Shown: positions 9,598 to 20,367 of the stretch, piece after piece
How the letters are laid out: each line of letters begins with the position of its first letter
How positions within the stretch are numbered: position 1 is the stretch's first letter
NCBI RefSeq assembly: GCF_050015995.1
Contig: NZ_JBNHEP010000223.1
Location: forward strand, 116,483-180,482
Origin: Trichodesmium sp050015995
Lineage (GTDB): Bacteria; Cyanobacteriota; Cyanobacteriia; Cyanobacteriales; Microcoleaceae
Reading direction: 5' to 3'
DNA: 64,000 nucleotides
Position numbers and translations under genes: made by a program
The notes under the pieces: generated by a model
The model's input: the letters and a program-made list of their open reading frames with translations, nothing else
Database searches by the model: none
Told to the model about the DNA's origin: nothing

Positions 9598-12500
9598 TTA
9601 AATGGGAATATCTATCATAAATTTAGTACCTTTTTCTGGTTGGGAAATACACTGTAATTTTCCTCTGTGCTGTTCTGTGACTATTTGGTAACTAATAAAC
9701 AACCCCAGTCCTGTTCCTTGACCAACTGGTTTAGTAGTGAAGAAGGGGTCAAAAATACGTTGCTCAACAGTCTTACTCATTCCTGGCCCATTGTCAGCAA
9801 TGGAAATCCTGATATTATCCTGGTTTTGCATTTGAGTAGCGATCCTAATTTCCGGACAATCTGGTGCTTTGGAGGTAGTTAAAGCATCAATGGCGTTGGT
9901 GAGAATTTGTAGAAACACTTGATTGAGTTGACTGGCGTAACAGTTGACCAGGGGTAGTTGAGCATAGTCTTTAATTATAGCAATATTTGGGCGAGAGCCA
10001 CTACCTCTGAGGCGATGTTGCAAAATCATTAAGGTATTTTCTAATCCTTCATGGATATTTACCCGCTTCATACCTTGTTCGTCGAGGCGGGAGAAGTTCC
10101 GTAAACCGAGAATAATCTGGCGAATTCGAGTGCTTCCTGTTTCCATGGAATCAAATATTTTTTCTATGTCTTCACATAAAAAGTCTAACTCTAGCTCTTG
10201 TAATTTCTCTTCTATAGCAGCACTGGGAGCGGATAAGTTTTCTTGGTAGAGGTTGAGTAGTTCTAGTAAGTCCAGGAAATATTCGCGAGCGTGAGTGATA
10301 TTACCTGAGATAAAAGTAATGGGATTATTTATTTCATGGGCAATTCCGGCTATCATTTGCCCTAAAGAAGACATTTTTTCGGTTTGAATAAGTTGAGCTT
10401 GGGTCTGCTGCAATTTTTGTAGGGTTTGTTGCAAGTTTTGGGTTCTCTGCTCAACTTTAGCTTCTAAGTCTTGGTAAAGTCTGGCGTTTTCGATGGATAT
10501 GGCTGCTTGGGCGGTGAGCATCTTGAGAACTTCTATGCGTTCTGGAGTGAAAGCTTCTGTCGTGAGGTTGTTTTCCAGGTAGAGGAGGCCCATGAGTTTT
10601 CCTTGATTGATAATAGGAATGCAAAGGAGACTTTTGGGTTGTTGTTTGAGCAAGTAGGGGTCGGCACTGAAGGTATTGTTTTGTTCAAAGTTGTTGTTGA
10701 GTAGCAGAGTCTTTTGAGTCCGTTTGACGGTGTTGATGATACTGCTAGGTAGGGTTTTGCTTTCAGCTACAGGAGTAGTGGATAGGTCACAAGTCTCGTT
10801 ATTGAATTGAGCCACAATTTCCCAATTGTTAGAGTTGTTTAATAATAAAACTCCTTTGTTAGCTCCGGCATTCTCAATTAGGAGTTGCATGAATTTGCAC
10901 AGCAAGGTATCTAGTTCGATTTCTTCGGAGATAGCTCTGGAGGCTTTGATGGCAGATGCATAGTCTAAGAAAACAGTTGTGGTAGTGACTATATCTGAGA
11001 CTTGAGTGGAGGTGAAACTGTTGTGGAAATTATGAGGTTCTCTTTTTTCTAAGATGGGGCTGAGGAGTTGGGGATATTTTTCTTCTAGTTGGTTAATCTT
11101 GGCTTTGGCTTCCCACCGAGCGTAGCAGTAGTAAGCTTCTTGCATATAGCCTGCAGCTACCTTCTCTTTTCCCCAGTCTAGGTAGAATTTAGCTGCCAGT
11201 TCGTTAGCGACGGCTTCTTCTTGCAGATATTCGTTTTCTTTGGCTCCTGTTATGGCACGGTCATAAAGCTCTATTGCTTGAAATCGTTCTCCTAAAATTC
11301 GGTGACGTTCTGCTGCTACTAAATCTACCTTATGTTGACCATTCATTGGAGCATGATTTGCCCAATATTGCATTTTACTCTGATTAGTTTCAACTTTTTC
11401 CAGTATACTTTTCTGCACAGATGTTTCTGCATCACCATAATGAGCTAACTGAGTCAACGAATCATATAAATTCCATAAATACTCCGCCAAACAAGCAGCT
11501 ACCCCATCTAAATAAGACTCTGCTAGTGCAGCATTTTCAACTGCTTGGGGAATCCGATCGAATAGATAGCAAAGAATCAACTTATTGAGATAAACAAAAT
11601 GGAGCCCCGGCCGATTGTTGGCAGCTATTTTCAACGGGACAGACTCAGTTTCATTATAGGCTGTTCCTATTAGTTCCCATGGAGTTTCTGACTCTCCCAA
11701 TAAATTGAGAACAGCTTGTTCAAAAGGTTGATGCAAAGTCAAGGTATTTCCTTGTTTCATGGTAGCAAGAGCATGACTTGCACTTGCCATTTCCAGTTTC
11801 ATAGCAGAGAGGTTATGACCCATTAAATAAAGGTATTGAGATCGGTATGCGATTGAGACTCCCCCAAATTGGAAATTCCCAGTGTCAAGTCCAGCTTGGT
11901 AAGCGTTGAGTAATATGGGAATAGCTTCCTTAAGGTGAGTTGAAAGGTGTTTTATGCAAGCCCCTGTAGCAAAAGTACCAACACCATCGCCAGTTTGGGG
12001 GTTTAAATCCAATTGGCAAGCAAGTTTTCCATACTCAGTCGCTGATGTAAAGTCCTGTAATCCCAAAATACAAACCATGCCATAGGAGGAATAAATCTGT
12101 GCAGAATATAATGTATTCCCATATTTGATAGATAACTGCATGAGCTTACAAACTACCCAAGGGAAAAGACTGGGTTGAGCTTGATAACATGCAGATAGTA
12201 AATTTGTTAGAATGTTTACTTTGGCTAACTGCTTTCTATCCTTCATCATCGGTAAGTCTGCTAAAGTAGCAATAGCTTTACCTTCCATCAATTGGCAAAT
12301 TGCTGCCAGTTCCACCTGCAAATCCTCGGGCTTTGGTGATTCGGAGACCTCAATCCCTAATAACGCTAAGAAATCTATACCTATTTTGAGAGCTGATAAC
12401 TGTTGGGCTTGAGCCATCTTGGCGTGAATTTTAATTTCATGGACTTTCACCAGATCCAACAAATTTTGCCCACGTTCGATAACTTGAGCGAATATGGTTT

Positions 12501-14931
12501 CCATCAATTCAAAATCACCAGTTAGATAAGCTACTTCTGCATAATTTTCATGTAATTTCAAAGTTAATACATAATTCCTTTGCCAACTTTCTACATCCAG
12601 TAAAGACAACGCCGTTTGAAAATATTGCAATGCTGCTCCATAAGCTGCCGAACCTTTGGCTTTTTCTCCTGACTTTAAATTAAGTTGAATCAAATAGTCT
12701 TGTTCTGCGGGATCAGCGATTAATTCTATCGCCTGGTTCCAGTGATTGACAATCGTAAAAATATTGCTATCCTGTTCTTCTGGAGAAAGGTTTTGTGACA
12801 GTAACCTGCCAATCTGTAAATGGGTAGCTTGTTTTTGCCCTGACTGAATCAGAGCATAAGCTGCTTGTTGCACTCGGTCATGCAAGAAACGATAATTTAC
12901 TGATATATTTTCTACACTGTTCCCCTGCTGTGACTCTCCTTGGAAAAATTTATAGGTGTCAGTTTGGGGAATCACAAACCCTTCTTGCAACGCTCGCCAT
13001 AAATTTCCTGCTACTTCATCTTGAGTCTGCTCACACACCACTGCTAATGTACTCAAGTCAAATTGGTTCCCTATACAAGCTGCTAGTTTCATTACATTCT
13101 GATTAGCTTCTGGTAGTTTCTGCAACCTCCCTACCATAAACTCTACCACATCATCTGTTAGTGCTAACTGTCGCACCTCTGACATATCGCACTGCCAGTA
13201 ACCTGCTTCCATATTAAATTGAATACACCCGTCTTCATGCAACCCTTTCAAGAATTGGGTCCCAAAAAACGGATTCCCCTTTGTTTTCTGATACACTAAC
13301 TCGGATAATGGTGCTGCTAGTTCTGTTGTACATATTAATGTTTCCGCTACTAAACGAGTAATATCTTTCTCACTCAAAGGTGCTAAAGTTAGAGTCTCAA
13401 TCTGAGCACCCTGTTTATTAATTTGATCCAAACTCAACATTAACGGATGAGCTGGAAAAACCTCGTTATCCCTATATGCTCCTAACACCAGTAAATAACC
13501 TACTTCCGACTCTTCCATCAACAACTTCAGCAAGTCTAATGATGCTGAATCTGCCCATTGTAGGTCATCTAGGAAAATTACTAAAGGATGCTCTTTTGTG
13601 GTAAATACCCGCAGGAATTTACTAAATAATAAATTAAAACGATTTTGAGCTGCACTGCCAGATAAATCTGTCACTGCTGGTTGAGTACCAATAATTCTTT
13701 CTACTTCTGGTACTACATCTATAATAACTTGCCCGTTTTCTCCTACCGCATCCAAAATTTTGCTTTTCCATGCAGCTAGTTCGGTATCGGACTCTCCTAA
13801 CAATTGTCCTATCAAGTCTCGGAAGGCGATGACAAATGCAGAGAAGGGTATATTGCGATTGAACTGGTCAAACTTGCCTTTAATGAAGTACCCTCTTTGC
13901 TTAACTATGGGTTTATGCACTTCATTGACTACGGCAGTTTTTCCAATTCCCGAAAACCCGGCGACTAGCATCATTAGAGTTGCACCTTGAGTGACAAGAG
14001 CAAATCCATCCAAGAGTCTTTGTACTTCAGTTTCGCGTCCGTAGAGCTTTTCTGGTATGAGGAAGCGATCGCAAAAGTCTCTGCTACCTAGCTCAAATTG
14101 CGTAATCTTTCCTGTAGTTTCTAACTGTTGTAAACATTGCTCTAGATCGTGCTTGAGACCCAAAGCACTCTGATAACGGTCTTCGGCGTTTTTAGCCATT
14201 AACTTCAAGACTAGATCGACCAAGGGAGTAGGGAGTTGAGAATCAGGATTCGGGGGTGTTTTGGCAATATGACAATGGACTAATTCCATTGGGTCACTAC
14301 TTTCAAAGGGTAACTTTCCTGTGAGAAGTTCAAAGAATGTCACACCTAGAGAATAGAAATCTGTACGATAGTCAATCCCTCGGTTCATCCTTCCTGTTTG
14401 TTCTGGGGAAATGTAAGCTAGAGTTCCTTCCAGAACATTGGGACTAATCAGTTGTTGTTGTTCTTTGGGTAGTAGAGTAGAGATGCTAAAGTCGATGAGC
14501 TGGACTTCCTTGGTTTCTGGGTCGATGAGAATATTGCTGGGTTTAATGTCTTTGTGGATGATGCGCTGTATGCTCAGATAGTGGAGAACTTCTGCTAGTT
14601 GGATAGCAATGTGGAGGAAATTTGTGAGACTAGGCTCTGATTTTGGCCAATAGTCGGAAAGAGCGTAAGCTCCTGAGTCTGGCATGATTAGAGCATAGCC
14701 ATTGCCATAGCGTTCCAGGGCTAGAGGTTTAACAATGGCTGGATGTTCCAGATTACGGGTGATAATGTGCTGGTTACGGAATTGGACTAACTCATTGAAA
14801 CTAGGGTGAAGGTTGCGTAAGACTTTGATAATTACTGGTTTGTTGTCCCAGTTCCGTTGGCCACGATAGACCAGAGTGCGTGTTCCTTGGTATAAGTTTT
14901 CACTTAGGTAATAGTTGGGAAGGTTAAGCAT
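9598..14931 (-). CDS. Multi-sensor Ser/Thr-His hybrid kinase with GAF domain
   Basis: The protein has 1777 aa and starts MLNLPN. Order: Ser/Thr kinase (about 5-270; IIHKDIKPSN near 124-133; DFS where DFG is usual), AAA/STAND ATPase (GFSGIGKT near 330, IFLDDLQWAD), helical TPR-like sensor or scaffold region, GAF (about 1335-1485), short coiled coil rich in QQT, HisKA with IAHEINNP (His about 1532), and HATPase_c with ADNGPGM and GTGLGL. No PAS domain. The last 300 residues are nearly identical to those of the 15007-20367 protein, while the middle region differs strongly. This suggests recent duplication or gene conversion of the ends. It stops 94 bp before the start region of the next paralogue, so co-transcription is possible. 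Confidence 0.93.
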   Translation of the reverse strand: MLNLPNYYLSENLYQGTRTLVYRGQRNWDNKPVIIKVLRNLHPSFNELVQFRNQHIITRNLEHPAIVKPLALERYGNGYALIMPDSGAYALSDYWPKSEPSLTNFLHIAIQLAEVLHYLSIQRIIHKDIKPSNILIDPETKEVQLIDFSISTLLPKEQQQLISPNVLEGTLAYISPEQTGRMNRGIDYRTDFYSLGVTFFELLTGKLPFESSDPMELVHCHIAKTPPNPDSQLPTPLVDLVLKLMAKNAEDRYQSALGLKHDLEQCLQQLETTGKITQFELGSRDFCDRFLIPEKLYGRETEVQRLLDGFALVTQGATLMMLVAGFSGIGKTAVVNEVHKPIVKQRGYFIKGKFDQFNRNIPFSAFVIAFRDLIGQLLGESDTELAAWKSKILDAVGENGQVIIDVVPEVERIIGTQPAVTDLSGSAAQNRFNLLFSKFLRVFTTKEHPLVIFLDDLQWADSASLDLLKLLMEESEVGYLLVLGAYRDNEVFPAHPLMLSLDQINKQGAQIETLTLAPLSEKDITRLVAETLICTTELAAPLSELVYQKTKGNPFFGTQFLKGLHEDGCIQFNMEAGYWQCDMSEVRQLALTDDVVEFMVGRLQKLPEANQNVMKLAACIGNQFDLSTLAVVCEQTQDEVAGNLWRALQEGFVIPQTDTYKFFQGESQQGNSVENISVNYRFLHDRVQQAAYALIQSGQKQATHLQIGRLLSQNLSPEEQDSNIFTIVNHWNQAIELIADPAEQDYLIQLNLKSGEKAKGSAAYGAALQYFQTALSLLDVESWQRNYVLTLKLHENYAEVAYLTGDFELMETIFAQVIERGQNLLDLVKVHEIKIHAKMAQAQQLSALKIGIDFLALLGIEVSESPKPEDLQVELAAICQLMEGKAIATLADLPMMKDRKQLAKVNILTNLLSACYQAQPSLFPWVVCKLMQLSIKYGNTLYSAQIYSSYGMVCILGLQDFTSATEYGKLACQLDLNPQTGDGVGTFATGACIKHLSTHLKEAIPILLNAYQAGLDTGNFQFGGVSIAYRSQYLYLMGHNLSAMKLEMASASHALATMKQGNTLTLHQPFEQAVLNLLGESETPWELIGTAYNETESVPLKIAANNRPGLHFVYLNKLILCYLFDRIPQAVENAALAESYLDGVAACLAEYLWNLYDSLTQLAHYGDAETSVQKSILEKVETNQSKMQYWANHAPMNGQHKVDLVAAERHRILGERFQAIELYDRAITGAKENEYLQEEAVANELAAKFYLDWGKEKVAAGYMQEAYYCYARWEAKAKINQLEEKYPQLLSPILEKREPHNFHNSFTSTQVSDIVTTTTVFLDYASAIKASRAISEEIELDTLLCKFMQLLIENAGANKGVLLLNNSNNWEIVAQFNNETCDLSTTPVAESKTLPSSIINTVKRTQKTLLLNNNFEQNNTFSADPYLLKQQPKSLLCIPIINQGKLMGLLYLENNLTTEAFTPERIEVLKMLTAQAAISIENARLYQDLEAKVEQRTQNLQQTLQKLQQTQAQLIQTEKMSSLGQMIAGIAHEINNPITFISGNITHAREYFLDLLELLNLYQENLSAPSAAIEEKLQELELDFLCEDIEKIFDSMETGSTRIRQIILGLRNFSRLDEQGMKRVNIHEGLENTLMILQHRLRGSGSRPNIAIIKDYAQLPLVNCYASQLNQVFLQILTNAIDALTTSKAPDCPEIRIATQMQNQDNIRISIADNGPGMSKTVEQRIFDPFFTTKPVGQGTGLGLFISYQIVTEQHRGKLQCISQPEKGTKFMIDIPI

Positions 14932-15006
14932 ATATACTTATAATGTTCGGATTGGATTTGGGTAAATTTCAAGTTTTTGGTGAGATTTGATTTCTGAATG
15001 ACTAGG

Positions 15007-18000
15007 TTAAATCGGAATATCTATAATAAATTTAGTACCTTTTCCCAGTTGGGAAATACATAGCAATTGGCCTCCATGTTGCTCGGTGACTATTTGGTAA
15101 CTAATAGACAACCCCAGTCCTGTTCCTTGACCAACTGGTTTGGTAGTGAAGAAGGGGTCAAAAATACGTTGCTCAACAGTCTCACTCATTCCTGGCCCAT
15201 TGTCCCCAATGCAAATCCTGATACTATCCTGGTTCTGCATTTGAGTAGCGATCCTAATTTCCGGACAATCTTGCCCTTTGGAAGTAGTTAAAGCATCAAT
15301 AGCGTTGGTGAGAATTTGTAGAAACACTTGATTGAGTTGACTGGCGTAACAGTTAATCAGGGGTAGTTGACCATAGTTTTTAACTATAGCAATATCTGGG
15401 CGAGAGCCACTACCTCTGAGGCGATGTTGCAAAATCATTAAGGTATTTTCTAATCCTTCATGGATATCTACCCGCTTCATACCTTGTTCGTCGAGACGGG
15501 AGAAGTTGCGCAAACCCAGAACAATCTCGCGAATCCGACTGCTTCCTGTTTGCATGGATAAAAATATTTTTTCTATGTCGTTACATAAAAATTCTAGCTC
15601 TATTTCTTCTAATTTATCTTCTATAGCAGCACTGGGACTAGAGGAGTTTTCCTGGTAGAGGTCGAGCAATTCTAGTAAGTCCTGAACATATTGGCGAGCG
15701 TGAGTGATATTACCTGAGATAAAGCTAATGGGATTATTGATTTCATGGGCAATTCCGGCCACCATTTGCCCTAAAGAAGACATTTTTTCGGTTTGAATAA
15801 GTTGAGTTTGGGTCTGCTGCAATTTTTGTAGGGTTTGTTGCAGGTGTTGAGTTCTCTGCTCAACTTTAGCTTCTAACTCCTGGTAAAGTCTGGCGTTTTC
15901 AATGGAGATGGCTGCTTGGGCGGTCAGCAGGTTGAGAATTTCTATGTGTTCTGCAGTGAAAGCTTCTGTAGTGATATGGTTTTCCAGGTAGAGGATGCCC
16001 ATCAATTTTCCTTGATTGAGAATGGGAGTGCACAGGAGACTTTTGGGTTGTTGTTTGATCAAATATGGGTCAGTGGTGAAGTTGTTGTCTTGTTCAAAGT
16101 TGTTAATAATTAAGGTCTGTTGCGTCCGTTTAATGGTGTTAATAATGCTATGGGGTAAAGTTTCACTTTTATCTAGAGAAATACTGCATAGGTGAGAAGT
16201 TTCGTCATTGCATTGAGTGACAATTTCCCAATGTTCAGAGTATTTTAATAATAAAACTCCTTTGTTAGCTCCTGCATTCTCGATGAGGATCTGCATTAAT
16301 TTAGAGACTAGGACATTCAATTCAATTTCTCCCGAAATAGCCTGGGAAGCTTTGATAGTAGAAGCTAGATCGAAGACAGAGGTAGTGCTGGTAAGAGTGC
16401 CCATAGATTGGGAGAAAGTAAAGAAATCGCTTTGAGTAGAAAGAGACTGAGGAGATTTTTGGAGGATGGGGGTGAGGAGTTGGGGATAAGTTTGTTCAAG
16501 TTGGTCAGTTTTGGCTTTAGCTCCCCATTGAGCATAGCAATTGTAAGCTGATTGCATATATCCCACAGCCAATTTTTCCTTGCCCCAGTCTAGGTAAAAT
16601 TTGCCTGCTAGTTCGTTTGCCAAAGCTTCTTCTTGGATGTATTCGTTGGCTTGAGCTTCTGTTATAGCATCATCGTATAGCTCAATTGCTTCTAATTTTT
16701 TACCGATACACCGACATCGTTCTGCCTCAACTAAAAGATACTTATGTAGAAAGTTTTCTGAACAGCTATCTGACCAAATTTTGAGCTGCTGCTGATTTGA
16801 TTCTATTTGCTGCCAAGCATTGCTCTGTTCTTGTTCCGACATACCAGAATACAAGTTGAGTAAAATCAGAGAACCATAATAATAGTAACAACTAGAGGTT
16901 GTAAAGCCTCCGACATAATTAACAATCTGTTTTGCTTTTGTTAGGTAATTTAAACCAACCTCAAAGTTTTCTGTTAAACAGGAAAGGTGCATTCTCACAA
17001 TGTAATAGAGACAAACTGAAAACCATATTTGGGATGTTTCTATACGAGCGATCGTTTTTTCAGTTTCAATCATTGCGTCATTTTCTCGATCTAGGCAGAG
17101 TTTAGTGACAAAAACTTTGGCAGCGGCAAGTGCTACTTGCAAAAGCTCGTTCTGGAATTTATCCGCCACCAACTTATATTTTTCTATATCTGGGGCAACT
17201 GCTGCTAAATTTTCTCCTTGGAATAATCGATTGAAAATATTGCTTAATAAGTTATAAGCAGCAAATTGAATTTCTCCAGAATCCAATCCTGCTAGAAAGC
17301 TTTCATAATTTACATTTGCTGCCCCTTTTATTGGTCTTGCCCAAGGCTGAATCCAAGCTCCCAGCAATAATCCAGCTTGACACCTCTGAGATTTACTATT
17401 GAGTTTGTAACTTAGTTGCATAGCTAAATCTGCCAACTCATAACCCCTTTGATATTGCCCTTGGAATACTAAAAGTAATCCATAGTTGACATAAGCTTTG
17501 ATTGACTCAGGAATATTTCCATGTTTAATTGATAGGCAAGCTGCTCTTAAAGAGATAAAACTGTAAAGTTCAATGCTGGAGCTAATATATGTTGGTGGAT
17601 CTAGAGAAATTAGCAATTTAATCATTGCTTGCATAGATTGTTCAACTGTTGTCGGTAAATCTAATAGTGATGAGATAGAGTGTTCTGTCAAACTTTGGTT
17701 AATAGAGGCAAACTCTGACTCAACTTGCTTAGTCAGATTATTGCTATCAATCTCAATCCCCAGATTTTTTAATCCCTTCAGACCTGCCTGAATTCCTTTT
17801 TCATATTTACCTTGTAAACTAAATTTAGTGACTTGAATGCCATAGAAATCTGCTAGCTCTATAGGAGAAGTCACCTGTTGCAAAGCAATTGCAATTGTCA
17901 TCTCCAATTTCTCGTAGTTAGAATTACTTAACTGAGCTTCTGCTAAGTGACGATGCAGATTTAAACTCAACTTATATTGATTAACCCAAGCATCTTTTTC

Positions 18001-20367
18001 TAGCAAGTTAATACCTGTTTCTAGATACTCAATCGCAGCTTGATACGCTGTAGCAGATGTCGCTTTTTCTCCAGCAGCTAAGTTCAGTTGTGCTAGTTGC
18101 TCTTGCTCCCTTTTTTCATCGATCATAGACTTGCCAAAATTCAGGTGGTTGACAATATCAAAAAGTCTCTCATCTTGTTCTGTTTCAGAAAGCTTCCTCA
18201 GCAGTAATTGACCAATATGGTAATGGGTAGCTGGTTTTTGATGAAGAGAAATTAATGAGTAGGCAGCTTGTTGCACCCGGTCGTGCAAAAACCGATAATT
18301 AACTGAAATATTTTCAATATCTTCTTCTTGCTCTCCCTGAAAAAATTTATAGGTTTGAGTTTCGGGAATCACAAAACCTTCTGGTAATGCTCCCCATAAA
18401 TCTGTTGCCACTTCCTCTTGAGGTTTTTCACACACTACCGTCAACATTGCCAAGTCAAAACGGTTACCAAGACAAGCTGCTAACTTCAGCACATTTTGAG
18501 TTGCATTCGGTAGTTTCCGTAAACGCCCTACCATAAATTCCACCACATCATCTGTGAGAGATAACTGCCTTATCTGGGTGAAATCGCATTCCCAATATCC
18601 CTTGTCGCTATTGAATGTTATTAAGTTTTCCTGATGCAAACCTTTCAGAAATTGAGTAGTGAAAAATGGATTTCCTCTAGTTTTTTGATAAACTAATTCC
18701 GACAATGGTCTAGCAATTTTTGTTGAACAAAGTAATGTATCGGCAACTAAACTTGTAATATCTTTTTTGTCTAAAGGGGTCAAAGTAATAGTATTAATAT
18801 TTGCATCTTGTTTTTGAATTTCATCAATAGTAAGCATCAATGGATGAGCTGGAAAAACTTCGTTATCTCGATAAGCACCTAATATTAATAAATAACCTGT
18901 TTCTGATTCATTTATTAAAATTTTCAGTAAGTTCAATGATGCTGAATCTGCCCACTGTAAATCATCCAAAAATATTACTAAAGGATGGTTTTTGCTGGTA
19001 AAAACGCTAACAAATTTACTAAATAATAGATTAAAGCGATTTTGCACTGCACTACCTGATAGTTCAGGAGCTGGTGGTTGTTTACCAATAATATGTTCTA
19101 ATTCGGGAATTACATCTATTAAAACTTGACCATTTTCTCCTAAAACTGCCATAATTTTAGTCTTCCAATCAGCTAAATTTTGATCGGATTCTCCTAATAA
19201 TTGAGCGATTAAATCTTGGAAAGCTGAGACAAAGGCACTGAAAGGTATATTGCGATTAAATTGGTCATATTTTCCTTTGATAAAATATCCCCTTTGTCGA
19301 ACTATGGGTTTATGAACTTCATTAACAACAGCAGTTTTGCCAATACCAGAAAATCCTGCTACCAGAATCATTTCTGCTCTTCCTCCCCCCTTACCAAGGG
19401 AGGTTTGAGGGGGATTACTAACTCTATCAAAAGCATCTAGTAAAGTTCGTACTTCGATTTCCCTTCCATAGAGTTTTTCTGGTATAAGGAAGCGATCGCT
19501 GTTATCTCTTTCTCCCAACTTAAATGATGTAATTTTCCCTGTAGTTTCTAACTGTTGTAGACATTGGTCTAGATCGTGCTTCAACTCTAAAGCACTCTGA
19601 TAGCGCTCTTCAGCATTCTTACTCATCAACTTGATGACTATTTCTTGCAAAACTTCAGGAATTTGGATATTAACTGGAAACTCAACTGTTTGGGCAATAT
19701 GGCAATATACCAATTTCATAGGATCTGTGGTGGTAAAGGGTAATTCTCCGGTTAGAAGTTCAAAGAATGTTACACCCAGAGAGTAAAAGTCGGTGCGATA
19801 GTCAATACCTCGGTTCATCCGTCCAGTTTGTTCGGGGGAGATGTAGGCAAGGGTTCCTTCTAAGATATTGGGGTTAATTAGTTGTTGTTGTTCAGTAGGT
19901 AGTAAACTCGAAATGCTAAAGTCAATGAGTTGGACTTGCTTCGTTTCTGGGTGGATGAGAATGTTAGTGGGTTTGATGTCTTTGTGAATAATGCGTTTTT
20001 GGATGAGATAGTGGAGAGCTTCTGCTAGTTGTATAGCAATGTGGAGAAAGTTGCTGAGACTTTGATCTGAGTTAGGCCAATAGTCGGAAAGAGCGATCGC
20101 CCCTTTATCTGGCATAATTAGAATATAGCCCTTGTCGTAACGTTTTAGGGCTAGAGGTTGAACAATGGCTGGATGTTCCAGGCACCGGGTAATAATGTAT
20201 TGGTTGCGGAATTGGACTAATTCATTGAAACTGGGGTCAGGGTTGCGTAGAACTTTAATGATGACGGGTTGCCTAGGGGAAGGTCGGATAGATCGATAGA
20301 CTAGAGTGCGTGTTCCAGTATATATTTGCTTTGTTTCTTCATAACCAGGTAAGTTAAGCATCATCAT
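15007..20367 (-). CDS. Multi-sensor Ser/Thr-His hybrid kinase with GAF domain
   Basis: The protein has 1786 aa from the first of three consecutive ATG codons. A GGAG lies directly before them, so the third ATG (20361) has the best spacing. Order: Ser/Thr kinase with IIHKDIKPTN and DFS, AAA/STAND ATPase with GFSGIGKT, helical region clearly diverged from its neighbours, GAF (about 1356-1492), HisKA with IAHEINNP (His about 1541), and HATPase_c with GDNGPGM and GTGLGL. Its N-terminus (NLPGYEETKQIYTG) differs from the other three and matches the relic at 2530-2618. A dispersed-repeat peptide (NPPQTSLGKGG) precedes the ATPase. It is the first gene of the minus-strand array, 75 bp ahead of the next. 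Confidence 0.93.
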   Translation of the reverse strand: MMMLNLPGYEETKQIYTGTRTLVYRSIRPSPRQPVIIKVLRNPDPSFNELVQFRNQYIITRCLEHPAIVQPLALKRYDKGYILIMPDKGAIALSDYWPNSDQSLSNFLHIAIQLAEALHYLIQKRIIHKDIKPTNILIHPETKQVQLIDFSISSLLPTEQQQLINPNILEGTLAYISPEQTGRMNRGIDYRTDFYSLGVTFFELLTGELPFTTTDPMKLVYCHIAQTVEFPVNIQIPEVLQEIVIKLMSKNAEERYQSALELKHDLDQCLQQLETTGKITSFKLGERDNSDRFLIPEKLYGREIEVRTLLDAFDRVSNPPQTSLGKGGGRAEMILVAGFSGIGKTAVVNEVHKPIVRQRGYFIKGKYDQFNRNIPFSAFVSAFQDLIAQLLGESDQNLADWKTKIMAVLGENGQVLIDVIPELEHIIGKQPPAPELSGSAVQNRFNLLFSKFVSVFTSKNHPLVIFLDDLQWADSASLNLLKILINESETGYLLILGAYRDNEVFPAHPLMLTIDEIQKQDANINTITLTPLDKKDITSLVADTLLCSTKIARPLSELVYQKTRGNPFFTTQFLKGLHQENLITFNSDKGYWECDFTQIRQLSLTDDVVEFMVGRLRKLPNATQNVLKLAACLGNRFDLAMLTVVCEKPQEEVATDLWGALPEGFVIPETQTYKFFQGEQEEDIENISVNYRFLHDRVQQAAYSLISLHQKPATHYHIGQLLLRKLSETEQDERLFDIVNHLNFGKSMIDEKREQEQLAQLNLAAGEKATSATAYQAAIEYLETGINLLEKDAWVNQYKLSLNLHRHLAEAQLSNSNYEKLEMTIAIALQQVTSPIELADFYGIQVTKFSLQGKYEKGIQAGLKGLKNLGIEIDSNNLTKQVESEFASINQSLTEHSISSLLDLPTTVEQSMQAMIKLLISLDPPTYISSSIELYSFISLRAACLSIKHGNIPESIKAYVNYGLLLVFQGQYQRGYELADLAMQLSYKLNSKSQRCQAGLLLGAWIQPWARPIKGAANVNYESFLAGLDSGEIQFAAYNLLSNIFNRLFQGENLAAVAPDIEKYKLVADKFQNELLQVALAAAKVFVTKLCLDRENDAMIETEKTIARIETSQIWFSVCLYYIVRMHLSCLTENFEVGLNYLTKAKQIVNYVGGFTTSSCYYYYGSLILLNLYSGMSEQEQSNAWQQIESNQQQLKIWSDSCSENFLHKYLLVEAERCRCIGKKLEAIELYDDAITEAQANEYIQEEALANELAGKFYLDWGKEKLAVGYMQSAYNCYAQWGAKAKTDQLEQTYPQLLTPILQKSPQSLSTQSDFFTFSQSMGTLTSTTSVFDLASTIKASQAISGEIELNVLVSKLMQILIENAGANKGVLLLKYSEHWEIVTQCNDETSHLCSISLDKSETLPHSIINTIKRTQQTLIINNFEQDNNFTTDPYLIKQQPKSLLCTPILNQGKLMGILYLENHITTEAFTAEHIEILNLLTAQAAISIENARLYQELEAKVEQRTQHLQQTLQKLQQTQTQLIQTEKMSSLGQMVAGIAHEINNPISFISGNITHARQYVQDLLELLDLYQENSSSPSAAIEDKLEEIELEFLCNDIEKIFLSMQTGSSRIREIVLGLRNFSRLDEQGMKRVDIHEGLENTLMILQHRLRGSGSRPDIAIVKNYGQLPLINCYASQLNQVFLQILTNAIDALTTSKGQDCPEIRIATQMQNQDSIRICIGDNGPGMSETVEQRIFDPFFTTKPVGQGTGLGLSISYQIVTEQHGGQLLCISQLGKGTKFIIDIPI

